Translations under genes and position numbers: made by a program
The notes under the pieces: generated by a model
Told to the model about the DNA's origin: nothing
What the model saw: the letters and a program-made list of their open reading frames with translations, nothing else
Databases searched by the model: none
Source of the DNA: Anastrepha obliqua
Lineage: Eukaryota; Arthropoda; Insecta; Diptera; Tephritidae
Length of the DNA stretch: 64,000 bases
Assembly: GCF_027943255.1 (NCBI RefSeq)
Contig: NC_072897.1
Location: forward strand, 20,026,044 to 20,090,043
Reading direction: 5' to 3'
Part shown: in pieces, positions 50,357-61,041 of the stretch
Numbering within the stretch: position 1 is the stretch's first letter
How the letters are laid out: each line of letters opens with the position of its first letter

Positions 50357-52445
50357 CTAGGTCATCGCGTTCTTTAATAAACCAGCCAAGTCTAGGTGAT
50401 GCATCATCAGTCCAACCAGCCGTCTGCACTCCCCTCTGCTTAATGACAGAAGGGTTTGCGACAGTTGATCGGACATGACAGGTAACACCAGTTTTGTCCA
50501 TACGCAGCCTCTCTCAGCCTGCCCAGCTCGCTTGTTGGTGGTAGTTACCCATTTGCTAACCGTGGCTGTGATGGCCGCAGAAGGGAGTGGCAAAACGGAC
50601 TCTGGGCCAAAGAAGTTGGCCTTAGAGTCCATCTTAGCTAAGGAGTCAGAGGTCTCGTTACCCGCGATACCCACGTGTCCCGGGACTCATGTTAGCATCA
50701 GGCTATTATGTATACCGACATAGTTCAGCCTGGATTTACAGGACTAAGCGCAGCTTGGCTGTCGCTGCAGACACATATAGATCTGCCTCTCCATCGCTTT
50801 TCCACAACAAAGTTCATCGCTTCTTGAACTGCATACACCTCCACTTGAAACACAGATGCATGCATTCCAAGAGCAAAGTGTAGTTTTGTCCCGCTGGATT
50901 CCACGTAAACCCCAGAGCCGGAGCTATGCTCGGTCCTGGAGCCATCCGTAAAAATGCAAACACTATGTTTGCCGGCCTCATTTTCTGAGTCTTCCCACAA
51001 CTGAGCCTCTGGTGGCACTACACTGTATCTCTTTTCAAGTATGACTCTTGATGGCATGGAGAGAATCGTTGAATCGAAGTCGATGCCTTCTCTGTGTTCC
51101 ATTGCCGGACAGGGGCCGTACCAGTTCCCATTGTGTTTCAGCCTGCAGATGGCCTTCTAGGCCTCTCCTTGGATGAAAGCTTCAAGTGGTGGCCAGAAAG
51201 CGGTCAGCGCTTTGGACGTCTTTGTTTCAACGTGTAATTTCCATAGGAGCTTACTATCGAGGATCACTCCAAGATATTTAATTTCCTTGGATAGCTGGAT
51301 TGTGACTCCTTTTAGCATTGGCAGAACGAGTCCATCAAGCTTCCTCCTTCTGGTGAAGAGGATAATAACAGTCTTGGCGGGATTTGCCGACAGCCCATTC
51401 GCACAGCACCAAGTGTCAATCAGATCTAGAGTTTTCTGCACTTTCCTGCCGATGTTCATAAGCGAAGGACCTGTTACCAAACAAGCAACATTGTCCACAT
51501 ATGCTTGTGCGTAGACTCCCGAATCGTTTAAGGTGATGAGTAGAGGATCGATTACCATGTATCAGAGCAATGGAGACCGCACACCGCTTCGGGGGCAGCC
51601 TCTATTAACCTCGGATGACACCAGCAGATCTTCCTCTGCTCGCACCGAGACAATTCCTTGGCCCAGCATCGAATGAATCCAATTTACTAGCACCCGGTCT
51701 ATGCCGTGCCTACTAGCAGAGCTAGACATACTGTCAAAAGTGGCATTATCAAACGCCCCCTCAATGTCTAAAAAGATGCCCATAGCGCAGTCCCTCCTAT
51801 TGATGGCCAGCGACAAGGTTTTGCAGTTCCGACTCGGAGGATTTTTCACTTTGATAGGCATGCTGAAATAGAGACAGAGGGTGAGCCTTCACCGACTTCT
51901 CAAGTATGCGCAGATCCACTCGTGGGTAACGCTTTTGGGGCTGGTGTAGTCGTCTCTTCCAACGTTTGGGATGAAAGCGACCGTCACCATCCTCCAAGAG
52001 CGTGGTATGTAGGCCAGTACCAGGCATGCCGAGAAGATTTTCTTCAGCATGGCAGGATATATGCCATCTTGTCCGGGCGACTTGTAACCGCCAAAAGATT
52101 TGATGGCAAATCGAATGGCGGCTTCACTCACCACAGATCTGGCAACGAACCATTCATGCCGAGAAGGTGTAGCAGCTCTGACAACCGCCTCTATCAATAA
52201 GGGCTGTTGCCGGCTGACGCTTATCTGATTACCAGGATAGAGAGACTCCATCAGCAAGCTGAGTGTCTCACTTTTGCCGCTCCGTGAAGGAGCCATCAGA
52301 TTTCCTAAGTGACCCCAGCTTTGTAGTTGGGCCCCTTTTCAGGATCCTAACCAATTTTGCCGTGTTACTCAGAGATTCAATACCGCTGCAGAATTCCTTA
52401 TATGAGGCTCTTCTCGATTCCCGAATAAGCGTCTTGCAGTTCTCC
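50357..52445 (-). pseudogene. LOA-type ORF2, fourth copy, RT active site mutated
   Basis: Minus strand. Pre-RT LIRESRRASYKEFCSGIESL (52420), FAIKSFGGYKSPGQDGIYPA, YIPRSWRMVTVAFIPNVGRD, GIFLDIEGAFDNATFDSMSS, then RGCPRSGVRSPLL (normally GCPQGGVLSPLL) and AQAYVDNVACLV, where YVDN replaces YADD. Thumb: NGLSANPAKTVIILFTRRRK (51400). RNase H: HSVCIFTDGSRTEHSSGSGV, YAVQEAMNFVVEKRW, ICVCSDSQAALSPV and MGIAGNETSDSLAKM after a frameshift. C-terminus to 50357. The 5' end is cut at 52445, where RTE copy B begins in the opposite direction. Confidence 0.85.
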
Positions 52446-54400
52446 TCTTCAGGAGGATGGTTCCATGTGTAGAAGTCCACGCAAGTGGGGAAAGTTACTG
52501 ATCGCCATTCACTTGGGAGTGGCCAGGACGATTCTTCTACATATGGTTCAAGTAGCTCACAACGGCCGGGACTAGCCCACGTATCCTCTGGGTAGCTTCC
52601 GAACACCCGTTCGGGAGTGAGCTAACGTGAGAAGGCGAAGCATTCCAGAATAGCTGGTTGTGCGCTGGGTTTGGGACCCGCCACTTAAAAACCTCCCCCA
52701 ATGAAAACACACAAAGCCTCGGATGAGAACTTCCAACACTGATGACGACCCCTACAAACGAAATAAGGAATATGATTTGAGGGCATGCACCTGGAATGTC
52801 CGGTCCCTTATTGGGGAAGGTGCCTCTGCCCGGCTGGTTGATGTCCTCGTGAGAGTAAAGGCTGACATCACTGCCATCCAAGAGATGCGATGGACGGGGC
52901 AAGGAAAGAAAACCATAGGACCTTGCGACGTCTACTACAGCTGCCATGTAAAGGAGCGCAAATTCGGTGTCGGATTTGTTGTGGGAGAGAGACTTCGTCG
53001 CCAAGTACTGTCGTTCACTCCGGTGGACGAGCGTCTCGCAATAATCCGCATCAAAGCGCGCTTTTTTAACATCTCGCTAATTTGCGCCCACGCCCCGACG
53101 GAAGAGAAGGACGATGCGATCAAAGATTCCTTCTATGAGCGCTTGGAACGTTCCTATGAGCGCTGCCCCCGCCACGACATAAAAATAGTGCTTGGCGACT
53201 TCAACGCCAGGATTGGCAAGGAGGGAATTTTTGGTCCCACAGTCGGAAAATTCAGCCTGCACAACGAAACATCCGGTAACGGATAGAGGCTGATCGACTT
53301 CGCCGGGGCCCGAAACATGGTTGTCTGCAGCACCAGATTCCAGCATAAAAAGGTACACCAAGCTACCTGGCTGTCTCCTGGTCGAAAAACACGAAACCAG
53401 ATCGATCATGTTGTGATAGATGGAAGACACGCTTCTAGTGTATTAGATGTACGCACGATCCGAGGACCCAACATCGACTCGGATCATTACCTTGTTGCAG
53501 CCAAACTGCGCACCCGCCTCTGTGCAGCAAAAAACGTACATCTACCTACGCAAAGAACGTTCGACACCGAAAAGCTGCAATCACAACAGACAGCCAGAAG
53601 ATTCGCCACTCGACTCTCACTCCTGCTCTCGGAGAGCACTGCGCAAAAAACCGGCATGCGCGAGCAATGGAGCAACAGTTCTCGTTCCCTACGTACCGCC
53701 GCCGAAGAAGAAATCGGATTCCGGCGAGCCCGAAAAAACAATTCGTACGACGAGGAATGTCATGCTGCCGCAGAAAGAAAGGATGCCGCCTATAGAGCCA
53801 CGCTGCGATCGGGCGCAACGCGAGCCATGTGGGATCGCTACAGAGAGCTGAAAAAGGAAGAGAGACGTATTATCCGACAGAAGAAACGAGAGGCCGAAAT
53901 ACGTGAGTGCGAGGAGCTTGAGATGCTGGCCAATAGGAACAACGCCCGAAAATTTTACCAGAAAGTTCGGCGGCTTACAGAAGGTTTTAAGACCGGGGCG
54001 TTGTCCTGTAAGAACAAAGACGGCGATCTGGTGACTGACGTACAGAGCAATCTTAAATTATGGAGGGAACACTTCTCGAACCTGTTAAACGGTGACAGCT
54101 GTGCATGTCATAGAGAATGTAAAGATCCCGATACCCCAATCGTTGACGACGGAATTGTCGTTCCGTTACCCGATCATGACGAGGTGAGAATAGCAATATC
54201 ACGGCTAAAGAACAACAAAGCCGCAGGCGCCGACGGACTGCCGGCTGAGCTATTCAAATATGGCGGCGAGGAGCTGGTAAGGTGCATGCATTAGCTCCTA
54301 TGCAGAATATGGTCGGATGAAAGCATGCCTGCCGATTGGAATTTAAGTGTGCTCTGCCCAATCCATAAGAAGGGCGATCCTGCAATTTGTGCCAATTACC
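52446..54400 (+). mobile_element. RTE-clade retrotransposon, copy B, 5' end present, 3' end missing
   Basis: The 5' leader (GGATGGTTCCATGTGTAGAA, GTCCACGCAAGTGG) is shared with copy A and continues to the coding start. Coding text stops at about 54400 in the middle of the RT (ICANYRVC, where relatives read CANYRGISLL), and unrelated sequence follows. This is the reverse of the usual 5' truncation. Confidence 0.8.
52723..54400 (+). pseudogene. RTE endonuclease-RT, well preserved N-terminal two thirds
   Basis: Endonuclease at 52723-53490: RACTWNVRSLIGEGASARLV, DITAIQEMRWTGQGKK, FFNISLICAHAPTEEKDD, DIKIVLGDFNARIGKEGIFG, then one stop at 53284 (GNG-stop-RLIDFAGARNM), TRNQIDHVVIDGRHASS and GPNIDSDHYLVAAKLR. 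All catalytic blocks (N, E, GDFNA, SDH) are present. Linker rich in Arg/Glu to 53950. RT start: ARKFYQKVRRLTEGFKTGAL, VRIAISRLKNNKAAGADGLP, AELFKYGGEELVRCMH, stop at 54292, DWNLSVLCPIHKKGDPAICA. RT palm with YADD is absent. The second frame, 53317-54294, is open for 325 codons. Confidence 0.9.
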
Positions 54401-54432
54401 GCGTGTGTAGAATGAGACAGTTGACGATGCCA

Positions 54433-54726
54433 TTAACAACACTGAAAACAAACGACAGTGATTGTCCTTCCTAGAGATCCTATATTAATTAGCTTTAACC
54501 GAGAATTATAGGCTGGAACAGGGGCGTCAAATTGTAGAGAACATAATGACTGCTTAAGAAATATTTTTTTAACGTGCTTTATTCTATTTATTGAAAGTTG
54601 TTCGTAAGGTCTGCAAATGATAACAGCGTACTGTAAGTAAGAACAACCAAGAACCGTAAACCGAAGTTTGTAGGTATACGCATCAGAAAATTCAGATGTC
54701 TTGAGACGAATGAAGCCTAGGACCAA
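54433..54726 (-). pseudogene. Jockey ORF2 C-terminal scrap
   Basis: GFIRLKTSEFSDAYTYKLRF, CSYLQYAVIICRPYEQLSIN, RIKHVKKIFLKQSLCSL and PVPAYNSRLKLINIGSL match the same region of the Jockey copy at 31.8-32.0 kb (GFIRRNSLKFSDPYTLILLF; PIPSYNSRLMLINLKSL). About 98 codons, open. Confidence 0.8.
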
Positions 54727-55280
54727 GGGCGAGAAATCTTATCTTTATATTGTAAGTATTTATTTTAAATAAAATATTCATTTCTTAGCTATGGCAAGTG
54801 AAAAGTTAACAAGACAAGTTAAAAAGGAAATTTTTTCGCTATAACAAAAAAATTATATATGTGGAGCCCAATGGGCGAGTTATACGAGAGTCATCCTACT
54901 ACGCGGATCCAATCCATCTTGTTATAGGGGGATTTCTGTATTGTTAATGATGAGCATAAACAATGTACACAATACAATAATTAGTCCTAAACGCAATCAA
55001 TTGTACATCTAATCCTTATCGCCCAGCTCTACTTGATAATAGGTAAATAGAAAATAGCTTAAATGAAGACTATTCTAACACGCCAGGAATTTCAAATATT
55101 CTGGCACAATACAATAGTTCGCAAATGTTTTTTTTTTAGCCATTTTTGAACAAATGTACATGGCAGCAAACTTTATATACATTCTGTCAAAAAATATCGG
55201 GAATTGTTCATTTAAAAGGCGCGCGTTACACATATGTCTAAATTTTTTTTGCTGGAATGTTAGTACATACAACTGTACTC
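54727..55280. other. No recognisable gene
   Basis: AT-rich, unassigned. Confidence 0.4.
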
Positions 55281-55376
55281 TATAGTGTCCCAGAGTCCGA
55301 GCGTGATCTGTCAGTTAGCTTATTTTTGGCATTTAATTATATTAGTCAACCGCAGGCGTGCTCTGCGGTTTTCACT

Positions 55377-56290
55377 ATGGATAAAAATATCGCCCAAGAA
55401 TTTGTCTTAAATTTTGTGTTTTGAACGGGATTTCGTGTGCCGAATCGTTAAAAATACGGGTATACGAGTAGTATAACGCTTTTACAGAGGGCCGAGAACT
55501 CGTGGAAGATTTGGCCCTATCTGGTCGCCCATCAACGTCTTCAACGGATGAAAACATCGACAAAGTGAAGAAAATGGTGCTGGACCACCATTATTTAAGC
55601 TTGGGGGACCTTAGCGTGTCTCACGAATCAATTCACAACATTATACACCATCAATTGGGCATGTGATGCGTGGCTGAAGACATGCTTGAGTAAGTGAATT
55701 CGGGCCCAAAGTTTATCCAGCGCATCATAACAGATGTTGAGACGTGGGTATATCACATTGACATGCCAGTCAACAGGCGGCTGAATGGCGCTATCGACAT
55801 GAGCCGAAACCCAAAACTCCAAGTCAAGGTCAGTCAAAAGTGAAAGTCATGCTACTCGTTTTCTTTTATTAACATGGTGTTGTGCACTCGGAATTCATTC
55901 CAAATGATTCTACGGTAAATAAGGAATATTATTTGGAAGTTATGCGACGTTTGAGTGTGAGTAAGAAACGGCCCAATTTGTGCAAAGAAAACTCATGGAT
56001 CTTGCACCAAGATAACGCACCGTCTCACAAGGCTCATGTTATGAACACCTTTTTGACCAAAAACTCGACAAATATCATCAAACAACCCACGTATTCACCG
56101 GGTGTTGCCTCTTGTGACTTTATTTTTTTTCGCAAAACTTAAATTGCCACTGCGAGGACACCGCTTTGACTCTATGGCCACGCTGAAGGACTCGAAGAAG
56201 ATCTCTTCAAACGCATTTAAAAGGTGCTTTGATGACTGAACTAACCGTTGGAATATGTGTATTACTTCGAATAGAGGCGACAAAATAAAC
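55377..56290 (+). pseudogene. mariner transposase, decayed
   Basis: Starts MDKNIAQEFVLNFVF (55377). The HTH and linker are read across frames: LVEDLALSGRPSTSSTDENI, DKVKKMVLDHHYLSLGDL and SHESIHNIIHHQLGM. The catalytic part, 55882-56142, is open: IPNDSTVNKEYYLEVMRRLS, SWILHQDNAPSHKAHV (second Asp), PTYSPGVASCDFIFF (SPD changed to SPG; third Asp in CDF present). C-terminus LRGHRFDSMATLKDSKK and RWNMCITS-RGD. The central first-Asp region is badly damaged. Relative of the 404-bp derivative at 3520. Confidence 0.82.
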
Positions 56291-56330
56291 TTTGAGGATT
56301 AAAGAATTATTTTGCACTTATATATATTAA

Positions 56331-57263
56331 ACGTTTAGTACGTACTTTTTACGACATATTTTCTTCAAGATGCGTCGTTTTAATAATTTCAGTTCCTTGT
56401 TGGGAAACAAGCATAAACTCGACACTGGACCTTTAAGCGTTAGCGAAATGGTTAAAACAACGCATTTTGAAGAATATTAACCAAAACGGGATGGTCAATG
56501 CTGCCAATTAAAGAAAAATGATGTGGAAAACTAGTATCTATGCGGTAACAGCCCACTACAGCACATCAACATTTTGACCAGTTTTAACTGTTTTTTAAAT
56601 TCTTATTATTACAAATTGGGAGGAATTTCGAAGGGATCGAAATAGCAACTGGGCTATAAAATTGTAACGGAGAAGCTTAACGCCAACCCCACATCTAGAC
56701 AGTGATGCTATCAGTAGAATAATGGATGAATTGTTTCCCACATACCCTATGCTGTACGGGACCCGGAAACCCGCAAGGTGACGAGATGCTCCCACCCTTC
56801 ACTACGAGAAAGATTTCGAATACTTGTATGGTGGTTCATTGATTGGGTGAAGTGAAGATTCATCCAGAATCCAGTTAGCGCTTCCGCATCATTTTTTTGC
56901 CACATCTTCGTTACCAACTTGTTTAATTTTATTTACAACATGACTATATCCAGTCAGTGCGGTTTAAGAAACTTATTTGGTTGTTGACGTCTAAGCTAGC
57001 AAGTTGTTCGAGATTTTCGAACAATGGTTTGCCCAGGCTTGACATTCTCTCCTTCCATAAGGTAGGCCAGTCATAGTGGAAAAGGACAATCGTTTCCTTT
57101 TTCTATGGCTGCGGTTGTAAATGGGCCATAACGTTCTCCTAATTTTGCTTATCGTCTATCCATCTATAATCCGCGATTCGGAAGTATTTTGAAGAAATTG
57201 CATTATTAATTGCACTCAGTGGTATGAATACTGAGTCTTGATCTTGATCGTTTTTCATGACAG
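56331..57263. other. No recognisable gene
   Basis: Unassigned; no family signature in the short frames. Confidence 0.4.
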
Positions 57264-57463
57264 AATTTAATTTTTCTATTATTTGGCAGGGAACGTGTCA
57301 TTAAATTACCCAAGGTACATTAAACAGGTAGCAATTTAATTTTTCTATTATTTGGCAGGGAAGGTGTCATTAAATTACCCAAGGCACATTAAACAGGTAG
57401 CATATTTAATGTGTCTTGGGGTAATTGAATGACACGCTCCCTGCCAAATAATACAACAAAAAT
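57264..57463. repeat. Fold-back repeat: two direct 69-bp units plus one inverted unit
   Basis: The unit AATTTAATTTTTCTATTATT, TGGCAGGGAACGTGTCATTA, AATTACCCAAGGTACATTAA, ACAGGTAGC is at 57264-57332 and again, almost identical, at 57333-57401. Then 57402-57463 is an inverted version (TTTAATGTGTCTTGGGGTAA, TGACACGCTCCCTGCCAAAT, AATA). The second and third units can fold into a hairpin with arms of about 50 bp. Confidence 0.85.
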
Positions 57464-57945
57464 AGTCAAACTCTTGATGTGCTACTGCTTTGCTGCGGGG
57501 GGTTTCTCCCCTTGATACATTGGCTCAAGCATGGCAAAAACACTCTGGGTCGGAATATTTCAAACTCCTCACATGAAAATATATTCGTTTTTAGGATATC
57601 AAAATTCTTCGCACACAACTAATATAATCTGGGTTTTAAAATCTTGTTGCTTTGTATAATTGCTATGAATGTATAAATAGATTGGAATCGAAGAGCAATT
57701 ATATTGTATTTACGTATCAGAAAGATTGTGAACAGAACTGTTCTTTTATAGTAGCTCTTTGGTTCCTCTTAAAAATGTCATATTATCCAGGAATAAAGAA
57801 AACATCAGTGAGATCAAAGAATGCTGTGTTTCAGCTTAAGGCTTACGACAGATGACAAAATGAGAAGCATAAAAATGCCTTGAAGTAAATGAAAAATGTA
57901 TTTAGATAGAATTTATTCACACATTGGTTGGTTTGCTTGGATGAT
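57464..57945. other. No recognisable gene
   Basis: A 67-codon plus-strand frame at 57652-57855 has no family I recognise. Confidence 0.4.
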
Positions 57946-57949
57946 AGTA

Positions 57950-60170
57950 AAACCTTGCACTTTTTCGCTTTGCTTCTTTCTCCAGTCTGGAGAAGGCAGA
58001 ACTAACAGCGCGGTTATCAAGGTCAACAACAACAATTAAAGGTCAACAATTGTACGCTCTTCTAAAAAAATTGTCTCTGAGGGATTAAGTCCTCTTTGAA
58101 ACTTCACTTGGTACCAAACGGCTCGGAGAGGTCCTTCCGTATTAGTTTTGCGGTGATACCAAATTCAGACGTCGCGGCATGTAGGTAACTCCAATTCATA
58201 CTGTCGGATGAAGCCTTGAAAATATGGTGTGTGTCGATTCTCCTTTCATGGATTTCTTCCAAAATTTGGAATATTGTGAATATCTGGTCGACTGTGGACT
58301 TTCCAGGTCTAAAGCCACATTGATAAGGTCCAATCAGTTGGTTGAGGGTGGGCTTCAGCCGCTCACGCAATACGCTTGCTAGAACATAATAAGCGATATT
58401 TAGAAGACTAATCCTGGGGTAATTGACACAGATTGCAGGATCAGCCTTCTTACGGATTGGGCAGAGCACACTTAAATTCCAACCGGCATGCATGCTTTCA
58501 TCCGACCATATTTTGCATAGGAGCTGATGCATGCACCTTACCAGCTCCTCGCCGCCATGTTTGAATAGCTCAGCCGGCAGTCCGTCGGCGCCCGCGGCTT
58601 TGTTGTTCTTTAGCCACGTTATCGCTATTCTCACCTCGTCGTGGTCGGGTAGCGGAACGACAATTCCGTCCTCTATGATTGATGTATCGGGATCTTCATA
58701 TTCTCTCTGGCGTGATGCGCAGCTATCAATATTTAACAGGTTCGAGAAGTGTTCCCTCCATAATTTAAGTATGCTCTGGATATCAGTCCCAAGGTTCTTA
58801 CCGAAAAACGCCCCGGTCTTAAAACCTTCTGTAAGCCGCCGGACTTCCTGGTAGATTTTTCAGGCGTTGTTCCCATTGGTCACCATCTCAAACCCCTCGC
58901 ACTCACGTATTTCGGCCTTTCGTTTTTCTGTCTGATAAAACGTCTCTCTTCCTGCCTTAGCTCCCGGTAGCGATCCCACATCACTCGCGTTGCGCCCGAT
59001 CGCATCATGGATTTATAGGCAACATCTTTTCTTTCTGTGGAAGCATGACATTCCTCGCCGAACCAACTGTTTTTTCAGGCTTGCCGGAAACCGATTTCTT
59101 CTTCGGCGGTGGTACGAAGAGAGCGGGAAATGTTGCTCCATTGCTCGTGCATGCCGGTTTGTTGGACTGTACTCTCTGAGAGCAGGAGTGAGAGTCAAGT
59201 GGCGAATCTCCTGGCTGTTTGTTGTCATTGCACCTTTTCGATGTCGAACATTCCTTGCGTAAGTAGATGTACGTTTTTTCCTGCACAGAGGCATGTGCGC
59301 AGTTTGGCTACAACGAGGTTCGTAGTATGTTCGTATGTTCATCTAAAACACTAGAAGCGTGTCTCTCATCTGTCACAACATGTTCGATTTGGTTTCATGT
59401 TTTTCGATCAGGAGACAGCCAGGTTGCTTATTGTATTTTTATGCTGGAATCTGGTGCTGCCCCGACAAAGTCGATCAGTCTCTGTCTGTTACTGGATTTT
59501 TCGTGGTGTAGGCGGAAGTTTTCGACTGTGGGACCCAAAAATTCCCTCTTTGCCTACCCTGGCGCTGAAATCGCAAAGCACGGTTTTTATGTAATCTGTG
59601 GACTCATCGTCCTTCTCTTCCATCGGGGCGTGGGCGCCAATGAGCGAGATGTTAAAAAATCGGGCATTAATACGGATTATTGCGAGGCGCTCGTCTACTG
59701 GAGTGAGCGACAGTACTTGGCGACGAAGTCTCTCTCCCACAACAAATCCGACACCGAATTTAAGTTCCTTTATACGGCAGCTGTTGCAGACGTCGCATGG
59801 TCCCAAGTTTTTCTTGCCTTTTCCCGTCCATCGCATCTCTTGAATGGCAGTGATGTCAGCCTTTACTCTTACGAGAACATAAATTGTAGTCCTTAGTTCA
59901 TTTGCAGGGGTCGTAATCAGTATAGGAAGTTCTGATCTGAGGCTTTGTGGCTGTTTTCATTGGGGGGGGGATATTTAAGTGGCGGGTCCTAAACCCAGCG
60001 CCCAACCAGCTATCCTAGAATGCTTCGGCTTCTCACGTTAGCTCACTCCCAAACGGGTGTTCGGAGAGTACCCAGTGCATACTTGGGCTAATCCTGGAAG
60101 TGGTGCGCTGCTTGAACCATATGCAAAAGAATCGTTCTGGCCACTCCCCAGTGAATGGCGATCAGTAACC
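57950..60170 (-). pseudogene. RTE-clade retrotransposon, copy C
   Basis: Minus strand. The 5' leader starts near 60170 (GTTACTGATCGCCATTCACT, GGGGAGTGGCCAGAACGATT). Endonuclease: IQEMRWTGKGKKNLGPCDV (59836), FFNISLIGAHAPMEEKDD, VLCDFSARVGKEGIFGS (GDFNA altered to CDFSA), then EN-to-RT linker pieces at 59342-59005. RT at 58634-58104 is open for 176 codons: MRIAITWLKNNKAAGADGLP, AELFKHGGEELVRCMHQLLC, LLNIAYYVLASVLRERLKPT, LNQLIGPYQCGFRPGKSTVD, QIFTIFQILEEIHERRI. The YADD region is deleted (FGTK joins to SFKEDLIP and NRAVSSAFSRLEKEAK). Ends at about 57950. Confidence 0.88.
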
Positions 60171-60617
60171 TCCATCTTTTATAACAATACTAACAGGCAG
60201 AAAATGTGAAATGTAGCAATAAACAGTACGAACAGAGTATATGAAGAACTGGACGATAATGTTAGTCAAAGTTATTTTAAAGATGACATAGACAAATTTG
60301 AAATTTGATGGATTTTTAAAGACAGATTTAATTCCATTATGCTTAATGCCCTTATAATAAAGGCTGCTCTTTATGTAACTTAAATGAGAAAGAAAAAATC
60401 CAACATTTTCTTGAACGATGTCCAACATTAAAAAATTAATCAGTTTACTTACTTGTGCTTTAAAGTACAGACAATTTATTATAGATGAATAGTTTCTGGC
60501 AGATTGTGTTGTTTTTTTTTTTTTTAATCTATCTATCTAGCTGTCTAAATATTTAAGTACACGTATTTAGTATCATTATTTATTATTATTGTTTTTTTTT
60601 TTCAATACAATCCATAG
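60171..60617. other. 3' end of the large Cadps intron
   Basis: AT-rich with poly-T runs (60513-60525, 60590-60602); acceptor CAATCCATAG at 60608-60617. Confidence 0.6.
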
Positions 60618-60757
60618 AAAATATATTCAGATTTTGAGCTGCAAGGTGTATTGGAGGATAAACTCAATTCCAAAGCATACCAAACTGTTGCTCAGCGTGT
60701 GGCCACTGAGGAGGCAACGTGCGCACTCAGCATGCCCGATGTCGCTGAGTGTGAGGA
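60618..60757 (+). CDS. Cadps: Cadps penultimate coding exon
   Basis: 140 nt, phase 0 start, phase 2 end. Reads KIYSDFELQGVLEDKLNSKA, YQTVAQRVATEEATCALSMP and DVAECE. This corresponds to the conserved CAPS C-terminal stretch (vertebrate text KTYRDFRLQGV, LNSKTYETI, VEEATASV). Donor GTAAGT at 60758. An alternative acceptor CAG at 60628-60630 would shift the frame and lose KIYSD, so I prefer the TAG at 60615-60617. Part of the vesicle-binding C-terminal region downstream of the MUN domain. Confidence 0.92.
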
Positions 60758-60815
60758 GTAAGTAAAATTAATCAAGTACTCCATCCTTATATATACATTG
60801 TTTTCTTTTTTATAG
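60758..60815 (+). other. Cadps: Cadps small intron, 58 bp
   Basis: GTAAGTAAAATTAATC at the donor and TTGTTTTCTTTTTTATAG at the acceptor; typical short fly intron. Confidence 0.88.
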
Positions 60816-61041
60816 CAACATGGATACCATACAGGGTGAGGGTGGGGTCGAAGATGTTACCGGAGACGAGGTAGCCGGCAGTAGCAGTACTGGCGGCATT
60901 TCACGAGGTTTACCAAAACCAAAAATTGCCGCTGCACAAGCAGCGGCCGTAACAAACGTTGTGGCTGGTCGTGTTGGCAATTTGCTGGGCAAAGGTATTG
61001 GTGGGCTTAGTTCGAAGCTCGGAGGTGGAAGTTGGTTTTAA
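60816..61041 (+). CDS. Cadps: Cadps last coding exon
   Basis: Completes the split codon GA|C and reads DNMDTIQGEGGVEDVTGDEV, AGSSSTGGISRGLPKPKIAA, AQAAAVTNVVAGRVGNLLGK and GIGGLSSKLGGGSWF, then TAA at 61039-61041. The acidic Ser/Gly segment followed by an Ala/Gly-rich end is low in complexity and is an insect-type tail; vertebrate CAPS ends in an acidic run instead. The downstream neighbour is the 3' UTR. Confidence 0.9.

Larger units (their letters stand above)
14092..60617 (+). other. Cadps: Cadps intron, about 46.5 kb, transposon-filled
   Basis: Donor GTACGTAA at 14092; acceptor CCATAG at 60612-60617. Phase 0 on both sides, so the protein reads SISHITK then KIYSDFELQG, which is the expected continuity of CAPS. 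No other Cadps coding sequence is visible between. Well over half of the intron is recognisable as transposable elements in both orientations, listed separately. Confidence 0.85.

Noticed and set aside
53487..53818. Minus-strand frames of 84-90 codons
   Set aside because: Shadows of the RTE linker region on the plus strand.
59005..59354. Plus-strand frames (81-90 codons)
   Set aside because: Antisense of RTE copy C.
60820..61041. 73-residue independent protein
   Set aside because: It is the last Cadps exon; the split codon and splice sites join it to 60757.
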